Shown here: in pieces, positions 1 to 11,981 of the stretch
Numbering within the stretch: position 1 is the first letter of the stretch
Layout of the letters: each line of letters begins with the position of its first letter
Source: Agelas oroides
Lineage: Eukaryota; Porifera; Demospongiae; Agelasida; Agelasidae
Length of the DNA stretch: 64,000 bases
Assembly: GCA_949130485.1 (NCBI GenBank)
Contig: OX422200.1
Location: forward strand, 6,856,620-6,920,619
Direction of reading: 5' to 3'
The notes under the pieces: model-generated
Told to the model about the DNA's origin: nothing
The model's input: the letters and a program-made list of their open reading frames with translations, nothing else
Databases searched by the model: none
Translations under genes and position numbers: made by a program

Positions 1-107
1 ACATATTATAGTCTCATTTCCAGGCCGTCGAAGTGAATAGCTGTATTTTTAGTAATCCAAACTGACCTCCTAATGTAGTACACTGAAGGTATTATACTGG
101 TACTGAC

Positions 108-3100
108 CTCTTGGTAAGCAGAAGTGAGTTTTGTTTCAGCAGAAGACAGTTTTGTTTTAAGCTCAGAATACTGGCTCTCCTTCACTTCAAGTTGTTGTCC
201 ACTCTCTACCTGCACAGCAGTCACACGAGCAATGGCCTTCTCCCTCTCCCTCTGCTCGTGAGCTAACTTCAGCTCCAAGTCTTTCACCTCCTCCAAGTGC
301 CTGCTCAACTCTCTGTCCAACACACTCTGGGAGGGAGGGTTAGGTCGGCAAGATGAACCCCATAACTGCATGGTTACTGCATGGTATGCTACCTTATTGG
401 ATCTTTAAAGTATGTTGTTTCTGGTTCTCAAGATGCGTATATAGTGCTTGACCTTACTGCTGTTAACCTTCTGTGCCAAAAATGTAGTTCATCTGCACCT
501 GATGAGGCCAAGACGACTAACCTAAAGTCATGCAGCATTAAAACTCAAGCACTGACCATTTGTACAACACAATTTAAAGCTCATTTCATGCAGTACAAGA
601 ACCAGTCCAGAATGCCACAGAGACAAGGAAGCAGAGAAAATTGAAGTTTGATTCAATGGCTAATCATTCCAGTAGACATACATGTAAAAACATGCCTTCT
701 CCTTCTTTAGTTGCTCACGAAGTTCCTGTACCACTCTCTTGTGCTCCAGTTCAGCTACTGCAAGGGAGGACCTCAGCTGGGGAGAAGGGACAGGATAAAC
801 ACGAAACAAACCCTTTACAAGGAAGGAGGGAGAGATGTAAATACATATAAAACATGTAACTATACAGCCAACAATAACTCTACATAGTCAACTGCATGGT
901 AGCCAGTCCCCCCATCCAGTGTGCAGAAAAGGAGGTGAGAGGTATGGTACAATTTCACATCATTAATTCATTACCCAGGTAAGGTAGAAAGAAGGGGGTT
1001 GGGGAGGGGTTGCTAACAGAGGGAAATGCTTTTTACCCACACATTCTTCATCCAAAACACGCACTAGTTAGTGACACAAGTATAGGTGATTACTGCATAC
1101 CTCTGTTAGTTTTCCCTGCTCTTTACTGTGAGCTGCTCGGTACCGACCCTCAGCTACCTGCAACTCCTGATTAGAAGACAGAACTGTTGTTAAACTCCAC
1201 ACACATTAGCCTTGTTCGCAGGCTTCCCCATTTTACTTTTAGTTTACTGATAATGCACACGCTGTTTGTGTATTATTGTGAACACAAACAAAATGATAAA
1301 ACAGGGAACACCATTAACAGGTACTCTTCATGAGAAAAGGTAGCTTGAGTAAAATGCACCCACACATTGGCTGATGCAAGGTGTGTAAGGCATAGGAATG
1401 CATAATACACATTTCTAAACCTATGTATTTCAGTATTTGTACAGCTAGCTGAGTTAACTGGTGCACATTGGATTGCTAGTGGAGTTGCAACCTTCGCATG
1501 TTCTTCAGTGAGAGACTTTCGGAGATTAGTGAGCACTTTCTGGTGTGCACTCTTCAGCTATGAAGATCAAAGGTAGAGAGAAAGAGTAAAAGGTGGGTGT
1601 GTGGAAGGGTTAATGTGTGTGTAGAGGGTGAATGGTGGAGGTCGGTGGGGGTTTAAAGGGTGACGGTGGAGGATGATGGATGTGTGTGTAGAGGGTGAAT
1701 GGTGGAGGTGGGTGGGTGTTTAAAGGGTGATGGTGGAGGATGGTGGAGGATGCTGGATGTGTGTGTAGAGGTGAATGGTGGAGGTGGGTGGGTGTGATGG
1801 TGGAAGATGGTGGAGGATGCTGGATGTGTGTGTAGGGGGTGAATGGTGGAGGTGGGTGGGTGTGGAGGGTGGATGACAGATGTCCGAAGGACAGATAGAT
1901 GATGGATGATGGAAGAAAGGGAGGATGGTATTAGGAAATTAAACTTAATTGATCAGTGACTATGGGAGCGTGAGGATGGGTGCAATGGCTGACCTCCTCA
2001 ATACGTTCACTGTAGCTCCTTCTCATGGCCTCCATCTCTCTCCTGGCTCTCCCCTCCTCCTCCTCAGCTTGGGTCAGTCTCCTCTCTAGCAACTACATAC
2101 CAACAAATGTAACAACTGTGACTCGCCAGCTCACAGCCTCTCTCCCAGGCCATCCCAACTTTAGTCCAAACTTACAGACTCCCCCACACACGTGTTTTAT
2201 ACTGAAAGTTTGCGTGATGACCTGGGAACAAGGCTAGCAACAAAGAGATCATAAGTTGGGATGTGTGGAGATGGCCTAGAAATCTGTGGAGACTGTAACA
2301 GTAACCACACAGGGAGTAGTCCTCTACTTCACTAACTAACAAACTGACACACAGTGTCTGATAGTGTGTCTCAGTAGTGAGATACTGAGACCAAATACAC
2401 CTTACACAAAATAGAGATTTCAACCACCTCACAAGACTAACTTGTTATTTTGCATGCAGATCTCATGAAGCATTTGCATAATTGAAATGATTGCTTCTAA
2501 CTTCTTACTTGCATATTATATACATAATGTGTACACAGTAAATACAGCACCTAGATTCTCAACCAGCCACTGTGTGTGTGTGCATATCTGTTTGTAAAGT
2601 GTTCAGCACTGTAGGTCTGAAGAAGATACTGCTGAGGTATTGATGAAGTTTTGCGTATTGTTTTCTCATGCATGCCTGCACAGCCTTTGGCCTGAGAGAT
2701 TAGTTGTTCAAGATCTACCTGCTACCTTTGTGACTATATAATCTGTGGCACTTCTGTAAGTACCTGTTTCTCAACAGTGAAAGTTTCCTTCATTTGTTCC
2801 AGCTGTTCTTCCCGGCTGCTAAGAGTGTTCAGAGTGGAGGCCAGTCTGGTATCTGTTTCTCTCAGGTTTGTCTGAAGCCTGCGAGAAAAAGTGAATGGAT
2901 GCCAGGAAATCAGTAGCCACTAGCAACTGAAACCTTGATAGCTACATGGTGTGATTACAACTGGTCTGTTACCATAGTGACGTTCCCCAGACGAAGCAGC
3001 ATAAGCTCAAAGTGAGAATACACGTTTCCACTCAAGTTCTTTGTTGCAATGTTACTCCTAGCAACTCACTTCCACACCCCATTAGTCTCGTACCCCGCCC

Positions 3101-6100
3101 GCGCATACCTCCCGGTGAGAAATGGTCTGGTGAACGAAGTCGAATTTCTTGGTCTTATTCCCCAGAAGTGGTAATGACCAATGAGATTGCGAGATCGGTA
3201 ATTATTACGTAGCACTTCCCTTACAACAGTAAAATTTGTTCATCTCCATTCGAGTATCCGTACCTTTTTTGAGCGGGTTGGCCGCAAAATATTTTGATCG
3301 TTGCTAGGTTACATTGTCGCAAAAGCGTGCGCTAGCCCAAGAAATTCGACTTGGTTCACCAGGCCATTTCTCCTCGTGAGAGGGTGGGGTCTGGGGATGA
3401 GACTAACACCCCATTACCACCTCCACCCATTTTACCTAGTTGTTCACACTTCACAGGCAGATGTAAACCATTGCTTACTTTCTGATGTGCTTATCTTTTT
3501 CTCCACACAGGCGTTCACCTTCATCCGTTATCTCTCTCACCCTGGACTGCAGCAACCTGAAGAAGAGAACAGTTAGAATTTTAGAATTTCGCCAGCAGTC
3601 CATATTGTTTTCTCCTTTCAACAATGACTTAATGTATAAAAGAAAGCAAGGGCTTCTCAAGTCACCAAAGGCGGCACGCTTGATGGAACGTGCACAATCA
3701 TCTAATCATGAACTGAATGACCACATGCATGCACACTATCGCATGCATACCATCACGTATGACCACAAGTCACTACGGGACCAGCAACTTCACTGATGTG
3801 AGTACTTGAGCTCAGAATGGCTCCAGGTTCAATCTCAGAGCATCAATATTTTCTTGGGGAGTGTGCCCCTAGGCTGATTATGCATTGCATGCTATTTACA
3901 CAGCTTTGTCCACCCCCACCCCTCCCCTCCACACCCCACCAGGCCCACCTCCAGTTACTCCTACCACATCTGTTTCAACAGGTTTGTCCCCCGGTCAAGT
4001 TGTTCCCACCACCCCTGACCACCACAACTTAAGTAGTAATCCAGCACACAACAATTCACGTAGCTTTTCTCGACCAACCTCACTTGCTTGGTTAAAGCAT
4101 TCATCATCTGTTCTTTTTGTTCATCCTCTACACCTCTGGTGTGTAGACAACCTTCGGCAGCTGCAAGAACAAACATTCACTTTCTATGTACATAGAACAC
4201 TGCCTGGAAGCAGGGGCAACCAGTGGTTTAGTGTCCCCTGCAAAGAACAATCCGTTTACTAATTATTCTTGTCCTCAACTTTTGGGAGTAGGGCAGGATT
4301 TGAAAAGAAAAACTTGGCAATATTTCCCACTACCATACTGCTAACACTCTCACTTGCTAGCTGATGCTCTCAACTGCTAGCTAACACTATTACCTGCTAG
4401 TTTAGCTGATGCTCTCAACTGCTAGCTAACACTATTACCTGCTAGTTTAGCTTCTAATTCTTTCTGAGTGGCCCTTGACTTGGTAACGTGTTCTAGTAGC
4501 TTTCTCTGGGTTGCCTCTGTCTCTGACTGTAACTTGGAGCATTCTTTCTGCTTTAACTCCAATGCCTGCAGAAGTTCAGCTGTTCTCGATTTCAACTGTG
4601 TATGGACTGTGGGGGAGGGAGGAGGAGGAGGGGGAAGGGAGGAGGAGGGGGAAGGAGAAGAGAATAACTACCAAGTGAATAGTAAACAACTCTGGTTATC
4701 ATTGGTTTTGACCTTTGACCCTTCATCACTGATAGCCTTTGAACCCAGTTACACAATATAAGCAAAGCCCACCTCGTGTCAGTCTTTGTTCATTCTGAAG
4801 ACACTTCTCAAGCACTTGATCCTTTGTGGGCGCCATCTGGGATGTGACAGTCCTCACCAGTTCCTCCATGTGACCCCGAAATCCCTTCAACTGCAGCACT
4901 GTGTCCTTCATCCTCTCTAAGCTAGATATCATGTGTGCTTCTCTCTTCCTGGGAACAATGGTAAGTAAGAATGCTTGCTGCCTCCGTCAAGGTGGCAGGG
5001 TCCTGCCCTAAATTTTCATTGCTCCCTTCCTCCCCCTCCCTTCCCCCCTCTCTTTCCCTTCCTTCCCTCTCTCCCTCTCTCCCTCTCTCCCCCTCCCTTC
5101 CCCCTCCCTCCCCCCTCCCTCTCACACAAATTACCGTATAGCTCCAAATTTTCGTGGCACAATATTTTCGTGAATTTCGTGATTAACCTCGAGATCACGA
5201 AAATTTTGTTCACGAAATAATTTGAACGTGTGTCACGAGGTGGCCTATATTGCGCACTCACTGAAAAATGGGCAGGGCATTGAATCACGAAAATTTAAAG
5301 TGATCACGAAATTTTTATCACGAAAATTTACTTTAACGCTAATTTGGAGAGATTCACGAACTTTTTGAACCACGAAAATTTGGAGCTATACGGTATGCTA
5401 GTATTACTTTGTTTCATGGAGCCGCCTCTTCTCCTCCTGCAGTTGAGTCTCCTGCTGCTCACAGTGGAGTGTCACTGTGGACAACTCTGACCTCAAAGAC
5501 TGAAGCCTATCACGAAGATCGAGTATTCCAGTAATCTATGTTGCATTTAGTAATCTAGTAATCTCTGTATTCTAGTAATCTATGTTGCATTTAGTAATCT
5601 CTGTATTCTAGTAATCTTTGTTGCATTTAGTAATCTATAGTAATCTATGTTGCATTTAGTAATCTCTGTATTCTAGTAATCTTTGTTGCATTTAGTAATC
5701 TATAGTAATCTATGTTGCATTTAGTAATCTCTGTATTCTAGTAATGTATGTTGCATTTAGTAATCTCTGTATTCCAGTAATCTTTGTTGCATTTAGTAAT
5801 CTATAGTAATCTATGTTGCATTTAGTAATCTAGTAATCTATGTTGCATTTAGTAATCTATAGTAATCTGTTGCATTTAGTAATCTAGTAATCTAGTAATC
5901 TATGTTGCATTTAGTAATCTATAGTAATCTATGTTGCATTTAGTAATCTATAGTAATCTATGTATTCTAGTAATCTAGTAATCTATGTTGCATTTAGTAA
6001 TCTCTGTATTCTAGTGATCCCTCTACATATATGTAACTAGAAAATGGGTCAATTAGTTGGTTGCAACTAAGGTGTTGACAATAAAATTTGCTTGTCAACT

Positions 6101-7970
6101 GAGTTTTACAAGTATCATGCCCTAGTGTAGCAGCACTAAGATGGTCAGCCATACGTCCTGAAGTACAAGTGTCATGCACTAAGTGTAGTAGCACTAAGAT
6201 GGTCAGCCATACGTCCTGAAGTACAAGTATCATGCACTAGTGTAGCAGCACTAAGATGGTCAGCCATACGTCCTGAAGTACAAGTGTCATGCCCTAGTGT
6301 AGCAGCACTAAGATGGTCAGCCATACGTCCTGAAGTACAAGTGTCATGCCCTAGTGTAGCAGCACTAAGATGGTCAGCCATACGTCCTGAAGTACAAGTG
6401 TCACAGAAGAAGACTGGGTTCTGGGAGAGTTTCAACAAATGAAGATGCGCCGATGACCAATCAGTCAACTAACCGTGAGTGTTAGCAACCAATTAGTCAC
6501 TTATACATATCCTGTAGTTGTTTGGGCCCTACTAATTTCTAGTAAGTTTTGTATCGGACCCCATATCACCTGGAGAGAGTTTCAGTAGTTTCCATCTCCT
6601 TGTCCCTTCGTGCCCTCACAAGCTCCTCCCTCTCAGTCTCCCAAGAGGCCTTCTGATCTTCCAGCTCACGCAACCTGAAACACCCAACATAAGTGGGTAC
6701 TCATCACCATAGCAACAGAATTGACTAAAATGACCATACCGCATAGTGTCACATACACACACACACTAGTCTCCTCCAAGACAGTGACTACAGAGTCTAT
6801 GAGTAATCTTTTTCCCAGACCTGTTCATCCATCGTGTACGTCTCAATATGTGATTTGAAAAATGATCTAAAGTTGAGTTGGGTTGGGTCTAGTCTCGTGC
6901 CCAGCTGCCACATGTCCTGGTGAAGAACGTCTGGTAGTTTGAGCAGAAGCTTCTCTGATGATTACATTCTTGGAACAACATTCTTCTGCAACCACTCAAC
7001 CAAACGGCCAGACATTCGCTGCCAGGGGACATTGATGGCTAAGCTAGTTAGTGTCTGGGAATAAGGCTAGTTTAATCTCCAAAAAGGAAGGGAGGGAGGG
7101 AAGGAGAGAAGGAGGAGGGAGAGAGGGAAGAAGAGAAGGAGGAGGGAGAGGGAAGGAGAGGAGGAGGGAGAGAGGGAAGAAGAGAAGGAGGAGGGAGAGG
7201 GAAGGAGAGGAGGAGGGAGAGAGGGAAGGAGGAAACAAAAAGCAGCTTTATACCTTGTCAGTTCTCCCTTCATGCTCTCCACAGTGTCTTCCAGTCTCTT
7301 GATCTCATGGTGCACCAGGTAGCTCACGCCACAGAACTGGCAAACTGTATCCGCACGAGGCAGCTGCTGAATGTCTGCCATGGAGCATGTCAGAGGTATA
7401 AACACCAAGTTTGGTATTGCCACACCTTTCGCCAGACTACCTTCTACAAGAGGAAGGCCAGCGATGCCACCCACACAGATTCCCCCTCATTGCTTGGAAC
7501 ATTTAGTATAAGTGAGGTGAAGTCATGATGGTATGGTTGTGTGTACCCATGTCAGGTTTCGGGTTTGTAAAATACTCAGTCTTGTGCAATTTTACTGTCT
7601 GCATTCCACACAGTGAAGGTCACTGCATATCTAGTAGTTTGGTCTCGAATTCAAAAAAATTTAGAGTGAAAAACCAAGCGTAACATTAAAGGAATTTAGC
7701 TCACTGAAACAAAAATCTTGCACTAAATCATCTCAAACCATCAGCACGTGATCACTCCACTCTCTATACCACAGCTGCTTTCAGCTTCAAGAGATAACCT
7801 TAGAAACTATGTGGTCTCCCAGGCAAGACCCTAGCTGGCCCACGAGAAGTTATACCAACTATGGTTTTGTATCTCTTCTGCGTATCCACGATGCGGAAAC
7901 GCTGCAGCTGCCGCAATGAATCTGCATACGTACCTTCTGGAAGGTCTCTCTCGGGTTTATACTTCTCCAT
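108..7970 (-). CDS. LEKR1: LEKR1-like coiled-coil protein (3' end outside window)
   Basis: Exons read 5' to 3' on the minus strand: 7970-7934, 7374-7254, 6674-6570, 5506-5408, 4948-4773, 4606-4439, 4133-4084, 3546-3479, 2878-2764, 2092-1994, 1557-1492, 1166-1101, 757-696, 326-108. The N-terminus reads MEKYKPERDLPEDIQQL and is followed by a CxxC-type motif, VCQFCGVSYLVHHEIKRLED. From memory this matches the start of leucine-, glutamate- and lysine-rich protein 1. Everything after it is charged heptad-type coiled coil without other domains. Splice phases close from 7970 to 1101. The junction 1101 to 757 does not: exon 757 needs a phase-1 partner, so either a small exon was missed or the donor is at about 1091 (gtaatc). 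The exon ending at 696 appears to use a GC donor. The function of the family is poorly known, so a scaffold or ciliary role is only a guess. The start ATG at 7970 is the first Met of an exon whose open frame extends upstream; an acceptor near 8005 suggests a non-coding first exon. Confidence 0.66.
1600..1876. repeat. G/T-rich minisatellite in LEKR1-like intron
   Basis: Degenerate units built on tgtgtgtagagggtgaatgg followed by tggaggtgggtgggtg repeat about five times with variable length. It lies between the exons at 1557 and 1994. I see no coding potential. Confidence 0.8.
3083..3405. mobile_element. MITE with TAGTCTCG ends and 9-bp TSD
   Basis: The element starts TAGTCTCGTACCCC and ends GGGGATGAGACTA. 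Inside, a longer inverted match pairs the stretch near 3115-3155 (ccggtgagaaatggtctggt) with 3340-3385 (aaattcgacttggttcacca and the following aggccatttctcc). The 9 bp ACACCCCAT flanks it on both sides (3074-3082 and 3406-3414), which marks a real insertion. Related fragments occur at about 8015-8075 and 8206-8236. A 9-bp duplication suggests a Mutator-like mobiliser; no transposase is present. Confidence 0.85.
4360..4449. repeat. 45-bp direct duplication covering an exon donor
   Basis: Two adjacent copies start at 4360 and 4405 with the core gctgatgctctcaactgcta. The second copy contains the last bases of the LEKR1-like exon 4439-4606 and its splice donor. The first copy therefore carries a duplicate donor within the following intron. 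Confidence 0.8.
5035..5127. repeat. Polypyrimidine tract (+ strand) in LEKR1-like intron
   Basis: An almost uninterrupted CT-rich run on the + strand, purine-rich in the transcribed minus-sense RNA, next to the palindromic element at 5132. It is low-complexity sequence. Confidence 0.85.
5132..5395. mobile_element. MITE with TACCGTATAGCTCCAAATTT ends
   Basis: Left end TACCGTATAGCTCCAAATTT then TCGTGG; the right end is its reverse complement (ccacgaaaatttggagctat then acggta). The interior is full of cacgaaaatt/aattttcgtg inverted words, so the whole 264 bp could fold back. The flanking TA may be the target duplication. There is no coding capacity. Confidence 0.78.
5516..6015. repeat. AT-rich minisatellite in LEKR1-like intron
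   Basis: Interlocking units tagtaatctatgttgcattt and tagtaatctctgtattc repeat for about 500 bp between exons 5408-5506 and 6570-6674. The order of the two units is irregular, consistent with slippage and unequal exchange. Confidence 0.9.
6120..6404. repeat. 57-bp minisatellite, five copies
   Basis: The unit contains agcagcactaagatggtcag and ccatacgtcctgaagtacaa. Because 57 is a multiple of three, one minus-strand frame stays open through the array and gives a 19-residue periodic peptide. The array sits inside an intron, so I treat that frame as an artefact. Confidence 0.88.
7078..7232. repeat. Polypurine (+ strand) array just downstream of a LEKR1-like donor
   Basis: GGAAGGAGAGGAGGAGGGAG-type units, pyrimidine-rich in the minus-sense transcript. 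It begins about 20 bp beyond the donor of exon 7254-7374. Confidence 0.88.
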
Positions 7971-9016
7971 CCCAGCTTCAACTTGTTCAAAAACTGCTGT
8001 CACTGTGGCAAGCCCCACCCTAGTCTCGTACTCGGAATGGAGTCTGGGTACCGCCAAATAGTCTCGTACCCAGACCACCAACGTGGAATTGCTATCTATA
8101 CAGTGGTCAGACACGCATCACTGTACTAGCAACTTATGCATTTGACTGACCCTCAGCAAATAGTATGGAATTGAGCTCCCATGTATCTGGAGGCATTGAT
8201 CCAGCTCGTGAGAGGGTGGGGTCTGGGGACGAGACTACTCTAGTCCCTCAGAGCCGGCAGACTCTTTATGGTGTGAGAAGTGAGCCTGGGTACGAGACCA
8301 TATGCAGCTTCTTTATGTTATGGTTAAAGGTTTTCCCCAGTACTGTACTTAGCTTTGAACCCAGGGCACATGACCTGGGTATGAGGCTACTGGGTGGCCT
8401 GGGTACGAGGCCATATGCAGCTTCTTTATGTTATGGTTAAAGGTTTCCCCCGGTACTGTACATGCACTTAGCTTCGAACCCAGGGCACATGACCTGGGTA
8501 CGAGGCTACCTGGACAATTGCTATGGTCTCCTATACACCACAAGAGTCACAATCTCATTCCAAAGCAACTATGCAGTATCAATGCTGGTCAGCAATGCCA
8601 CCACTTCCATGCCGCGTTAGCTGTGATTGAAGGCCTGGGAACGAGGCTAGCTATAGTATGTTTTCAGGACCCTAGGTCTGCAACATACAGCTGTCATCTT
8701 CAGTTAGTTCCACAAGCAGGCTGACTACTAACGAACTTTTTTGGCTTGTAGGAGCTCATCAAGACTAGTAGCTAGCTAAGCGGATGCAGACTGGTCTCCA
8801 CTGGAACTTTTTGATCATCACATGCAGCTCTCTGAACTTCACTTGTAGCTAGTTATCATCACATGCAGCTAAACTTCACTTGTAGCTAGTTATCATCACA
8901 TGTAGCTCTCTGAACTTCACTTGTAGCTAGTTAGTTACACAGCCTGTCACTGATGTAAACATTTTTATGAGTGATATACAGTCACGCTACAACAAGGTAA
9001 TACATGTCATAGCTAA
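7971..9016. other. Intergenic/5' region between LEKR1-like and EFCAB3-like genes
   Basis: Both neighbouring genes run on the minus strand. The interval holds fragments of the TAGTCTCG MITE family (8008-8075 and 8206-8236), a tandem duplication of about 113 bp (8285-8508) that itself carries gggtacgagg words of the TAGCCTCG family, and three copies of a roughly 40-bp unit (8813-8932, core cttcacttgtagctagttat). No convincing exon was seen. Confidence 0.6.
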
Positions 9017-11981
9017 CTAACTAGCTGTAGCTGCTTTGATAGGTGGTAGCGATGGTACACTAGTGGGCTGGTGGCCATAGGCTTCCAAAATCAGTTTATA
9101 CTTGAGTTTCATAGCTCTAGTAGGGATTGTACTGAGATCCATTAGAGTAGAGTTCTTCATGATCTCATCTTGGACCTGTTTGATCTTCATTCGATGGTTT
9201 TGATATGCTGCTTGGACCTGCAGTGAATAGAGAGAACCATCATTCTAGCTAGACTGTGTCTCCTACAGACTATCAATGGTACTTATGAAAAACTTTTGTG
9301 GAAATATATAGCTAGCTACAGTTATTATGCACAGCTGCCTTTCACAATGTGTATTTACAGCCCCTACAATGCAGACCTTTGAAGATTGTGTGAAGACCAT
9401 AGATAGTAGAGGGACAAGGTTAGATTTATAGCTATATCAATGCTAAGGCTACATGCATGTTATTGATAAGTGGCTGATGGCAGTTTCTCAAGCATAGCTA
9501 GCTATACACCAATCCTGGAGAAGGTACATAGCTAACTACTCACCTTCTCTCTAATTGCTGGCAGGTCTTCCACTGTAAGCCTGTTTGGATCTTTCTGTTT
9601 TACAGAAACTTTTGGGAGGGGGAAATAGATAGGTTGTAGCCCTTGTGGACTCCTCACTACACGTCTTGACACCTTGTTTCCCTTCGTAGCTGGAGGAGTC
9701 GGTGTCCTTTCAACGCTGGGCTTCTTTGTGGTAGTCACAGGCTGGAACAGTAAGATTCAAGCAGTTTGTAACATGCAATAGCACACACCCAGCCAACATG
9801 CACAAAGTATAGAAGTGCATGACTATACATTACAAAACAACATGAGGTATGTTAGCCTCATTCCCAGGCTCCTTCCCAGCTTTTGGTCACATGATGTGAC
9901 CCAAAAAACGGGGAGGAGCCTGGAAACGAGGCCAAATGCTGTATATTCTAAACATTTCCTTGCATGCATATTGAGAGAGCAGATGTGTGACTTGACTTAC
10001 AGCTGGTTGAGTTATCATGGGTGTGGTGTGCTTTTCTGTGTTATGTTCAGTGGTGGTGGTGGTAGGGGTTGGATGGTCCTTCTGTTTAAGCTCACCCTTG
10101 ACCACAGTGAGCTTGATCCTTCCATGTCCTGTCCTCCTCTTGCTAACAACCTTTCTAGGAAAGTTACTGGAAAACAAACACAGGGGCTGGGCATAGGGAG
10201 AGTCCTGGTTGTCACCCCCAGAGGCACTCAAGGTGGCTAGGTGTTTTGCCATTTGCTTTTCTGTGAGGCCAATTAGGCGGGCCCCAGCAGCATAGTGTCC
10301 AACCACATGAGGAGACTTGCGGACCTTGTTGTTGTAGTACCTACACAAGAGACAAAAAGCATTTTGAAAGCATGCCGTCACTCACACGGAACATGCATTG
10401 TTTGTTGTGTAGGATGTGTTCATGTGTTGTGTTGTATGTTTGGCTGCTCTTTGGTGATACAGGACACAATACCTTTCAATCTCTGAGAGAGAAGAGAGAG
10501 CCGACTTCTTCATGAACTTTGTGAGAGCTGAAAAAAGTACATTCTCTTTCTGCTCATCTTTGGGCCCACCTGTAGTTGGGAAACATACACAAATCAAACA
10601 ATAGTTGTACAGTATACGCACTGTATGCCGTTTGTGCAGTCATTCCTGCAAACTTACCTCTCAGGCCTTCAAGGTACTTTTCCGTAGAAGTCATTAAGGT
10701 TAAAAACTCCTCAAAGTCAATTTCTCCATTTCCTGTATGAAAGAGGAAGTAAGTTAACAACTGGTTTGTTGCCTTTGGTATTTTTATACTCATACTGCAC
10801 ACTCACAACAACACCGACAGCACCAAGTATTCATATATGGTCAAATGTATATGGGACACATTGGTTGGCTTGTAAATATATTCAGCTGAAAACATGCACG
10901 TAAGAGCGTAGGAACTTGGGAAGGATTTTGGAAAGAGAAAGGGAGAGAGGGGCTAGCTTAATATATAGTCATGACTTACCATCCTCATCAATGACGTGGA
11001 GAACATCCTGTATCTCTTTGTAAGTTAGGTTGATGTCAACCGTCTTGAGAGCAGCATCCAACTCATCAGCATCAATTGTGCCTCCTCCATTGATGTCAAA
11101 CAAGTTGAAGACCTCTCGGAAGGCTATAGATGTACATGTATAGTGTTTATGAAAGGAGGGAGGATTGCAGATATGTACCAAATTACAGTGATTTTTAATG
11201 CATAGCTTGTCAACATAACAACTACATACATAGGATCACAGTGAGATTGTTGCTGCCTGGCTTTAATAGCTAGTGTACATATCAATGCACAAATTAGTGA
11301 AGAGGACTCACCATCCACTTGTTTAGTAGTCAGACCATGCTCATCCTTCTCGTAGTTAGCAATAGCACCAGCAAGTCCCTCCAGTGGCTTTTCGTGTTCA
11401 GACTGTCAAATAAGAGAGAGAATATTTGGTAACAGTCACGGTGAATATGCTCATGACATTTTTTGTAGGTAGGATGTAGTACAGATAGGGTTAGGCCCCA
11501 ATTCGTTGTGATTATTAGTTTCTCATCGACCGCCCGCATGGATTTTCTGTGATAGAATTTATCGCCATTATTTTTATTTACACATATCAGCGACGTAACA
11601 AATGAGCGATAGGCGTCATGAGCATAGCGATGAACGTAACGCTAACAAACGTGTCTGTCTAGTGCACAGCATCCAAAAGAACCCTTCTACAATGGCGGAT
11701 AATGAGCGACGATCATCTTGCCATCACGCCTGTCCACTTCTTTCGTGAGAAATATCTGTTGGCTGAATAATGGTAATGCCCGCCCGCCCGCATTGTGTGC
11801 AGGGGAAGCATGAGAAACTAATAATCAACGAGTTGGGGCCTTAGGTATGGAGAAGGAACACAATGTGAGCACTCACCGTCTTCCAGTTACGTTGTCTGTC
11901 TGAGGAGAAGATGTGAGGCGAAGCCCCACATGGACGGCATTTGGCTCCCGGCAGGGCGTTTCTCCTTCGAAGTGAAGACAT
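9017..11981 (-). CDS. EFCAB3: EFCAB3-like EF-hand calcium-binding protein
   Basis: Eight exons on the minus strand: 11981-11877, 11402-11312, 11123-10980, 10732-10658, 10569-10473, 10340-10001, 9741-9544, 9217-9017. Together they make 1251 bp and 416 aa with all phases closing. An EF-hand pair lies at about residues 65-140, with loops DINGGGTIDADE and DEDGNGEIDFEE, both with good calcium-ligand spacing; the first has Gly at two variable positions. The C-terminal part has the SPYAQP segment and a PNRLTVEDLPAIREKVQAAY helix that recall EFCAB3 and its tandem-repeat relatives, whose human member is of similar length (about 440 aa). That match is from memory, not a search. The family is expressed in ciliated and testis tissue, so an axonemal calcium-binding role is an inference. 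The Thr-rich stretch PTPTTTTTEHN is a linker. The start is the first ATG of the exon, 860 bp from the divergent GEN1 start. Confidence 0.75.
9853..9934. mobile_element. Short MITE, TAGCCTCATTCCCAGGC family
   Basis: The left end TAGCCTCATTCCCAGGCTCC pairs with ggagcctggaaacgaggcca at the right. It lies in the EFCAB3-like intron between exons 9544-9741 and 10001-10340. The right end is mutated (gcca instead of gcta) and I find no clean target duplication. Confidence 0.7.
11494..11840. mobile_element. PIF/Harbinger-like MITE
   Basis: Terminal inverted repeats of about 35 bp: left GGCCCCAATTCGTTGTGATT, right the reverse complement of GGCCCCAACTCGTTGATTAT, both continuing to TTAGTTTCTCAT. A TTA trinucleotide flanks both sides (11491-11493 and 11841-11843), the target preference of Harbinger elements. 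It lies in the first intron of the EFCAB3-like gene and has no coding capacity. Confidence 0.85.

Noticed and set aside
6172-6468. 98-codon frame with TSGRMADHLSAATLGHD repeats
   Set aside because: The 57-bp intronic minisatellite; no acceptor or donor fits it to the LEKR1-like gene.
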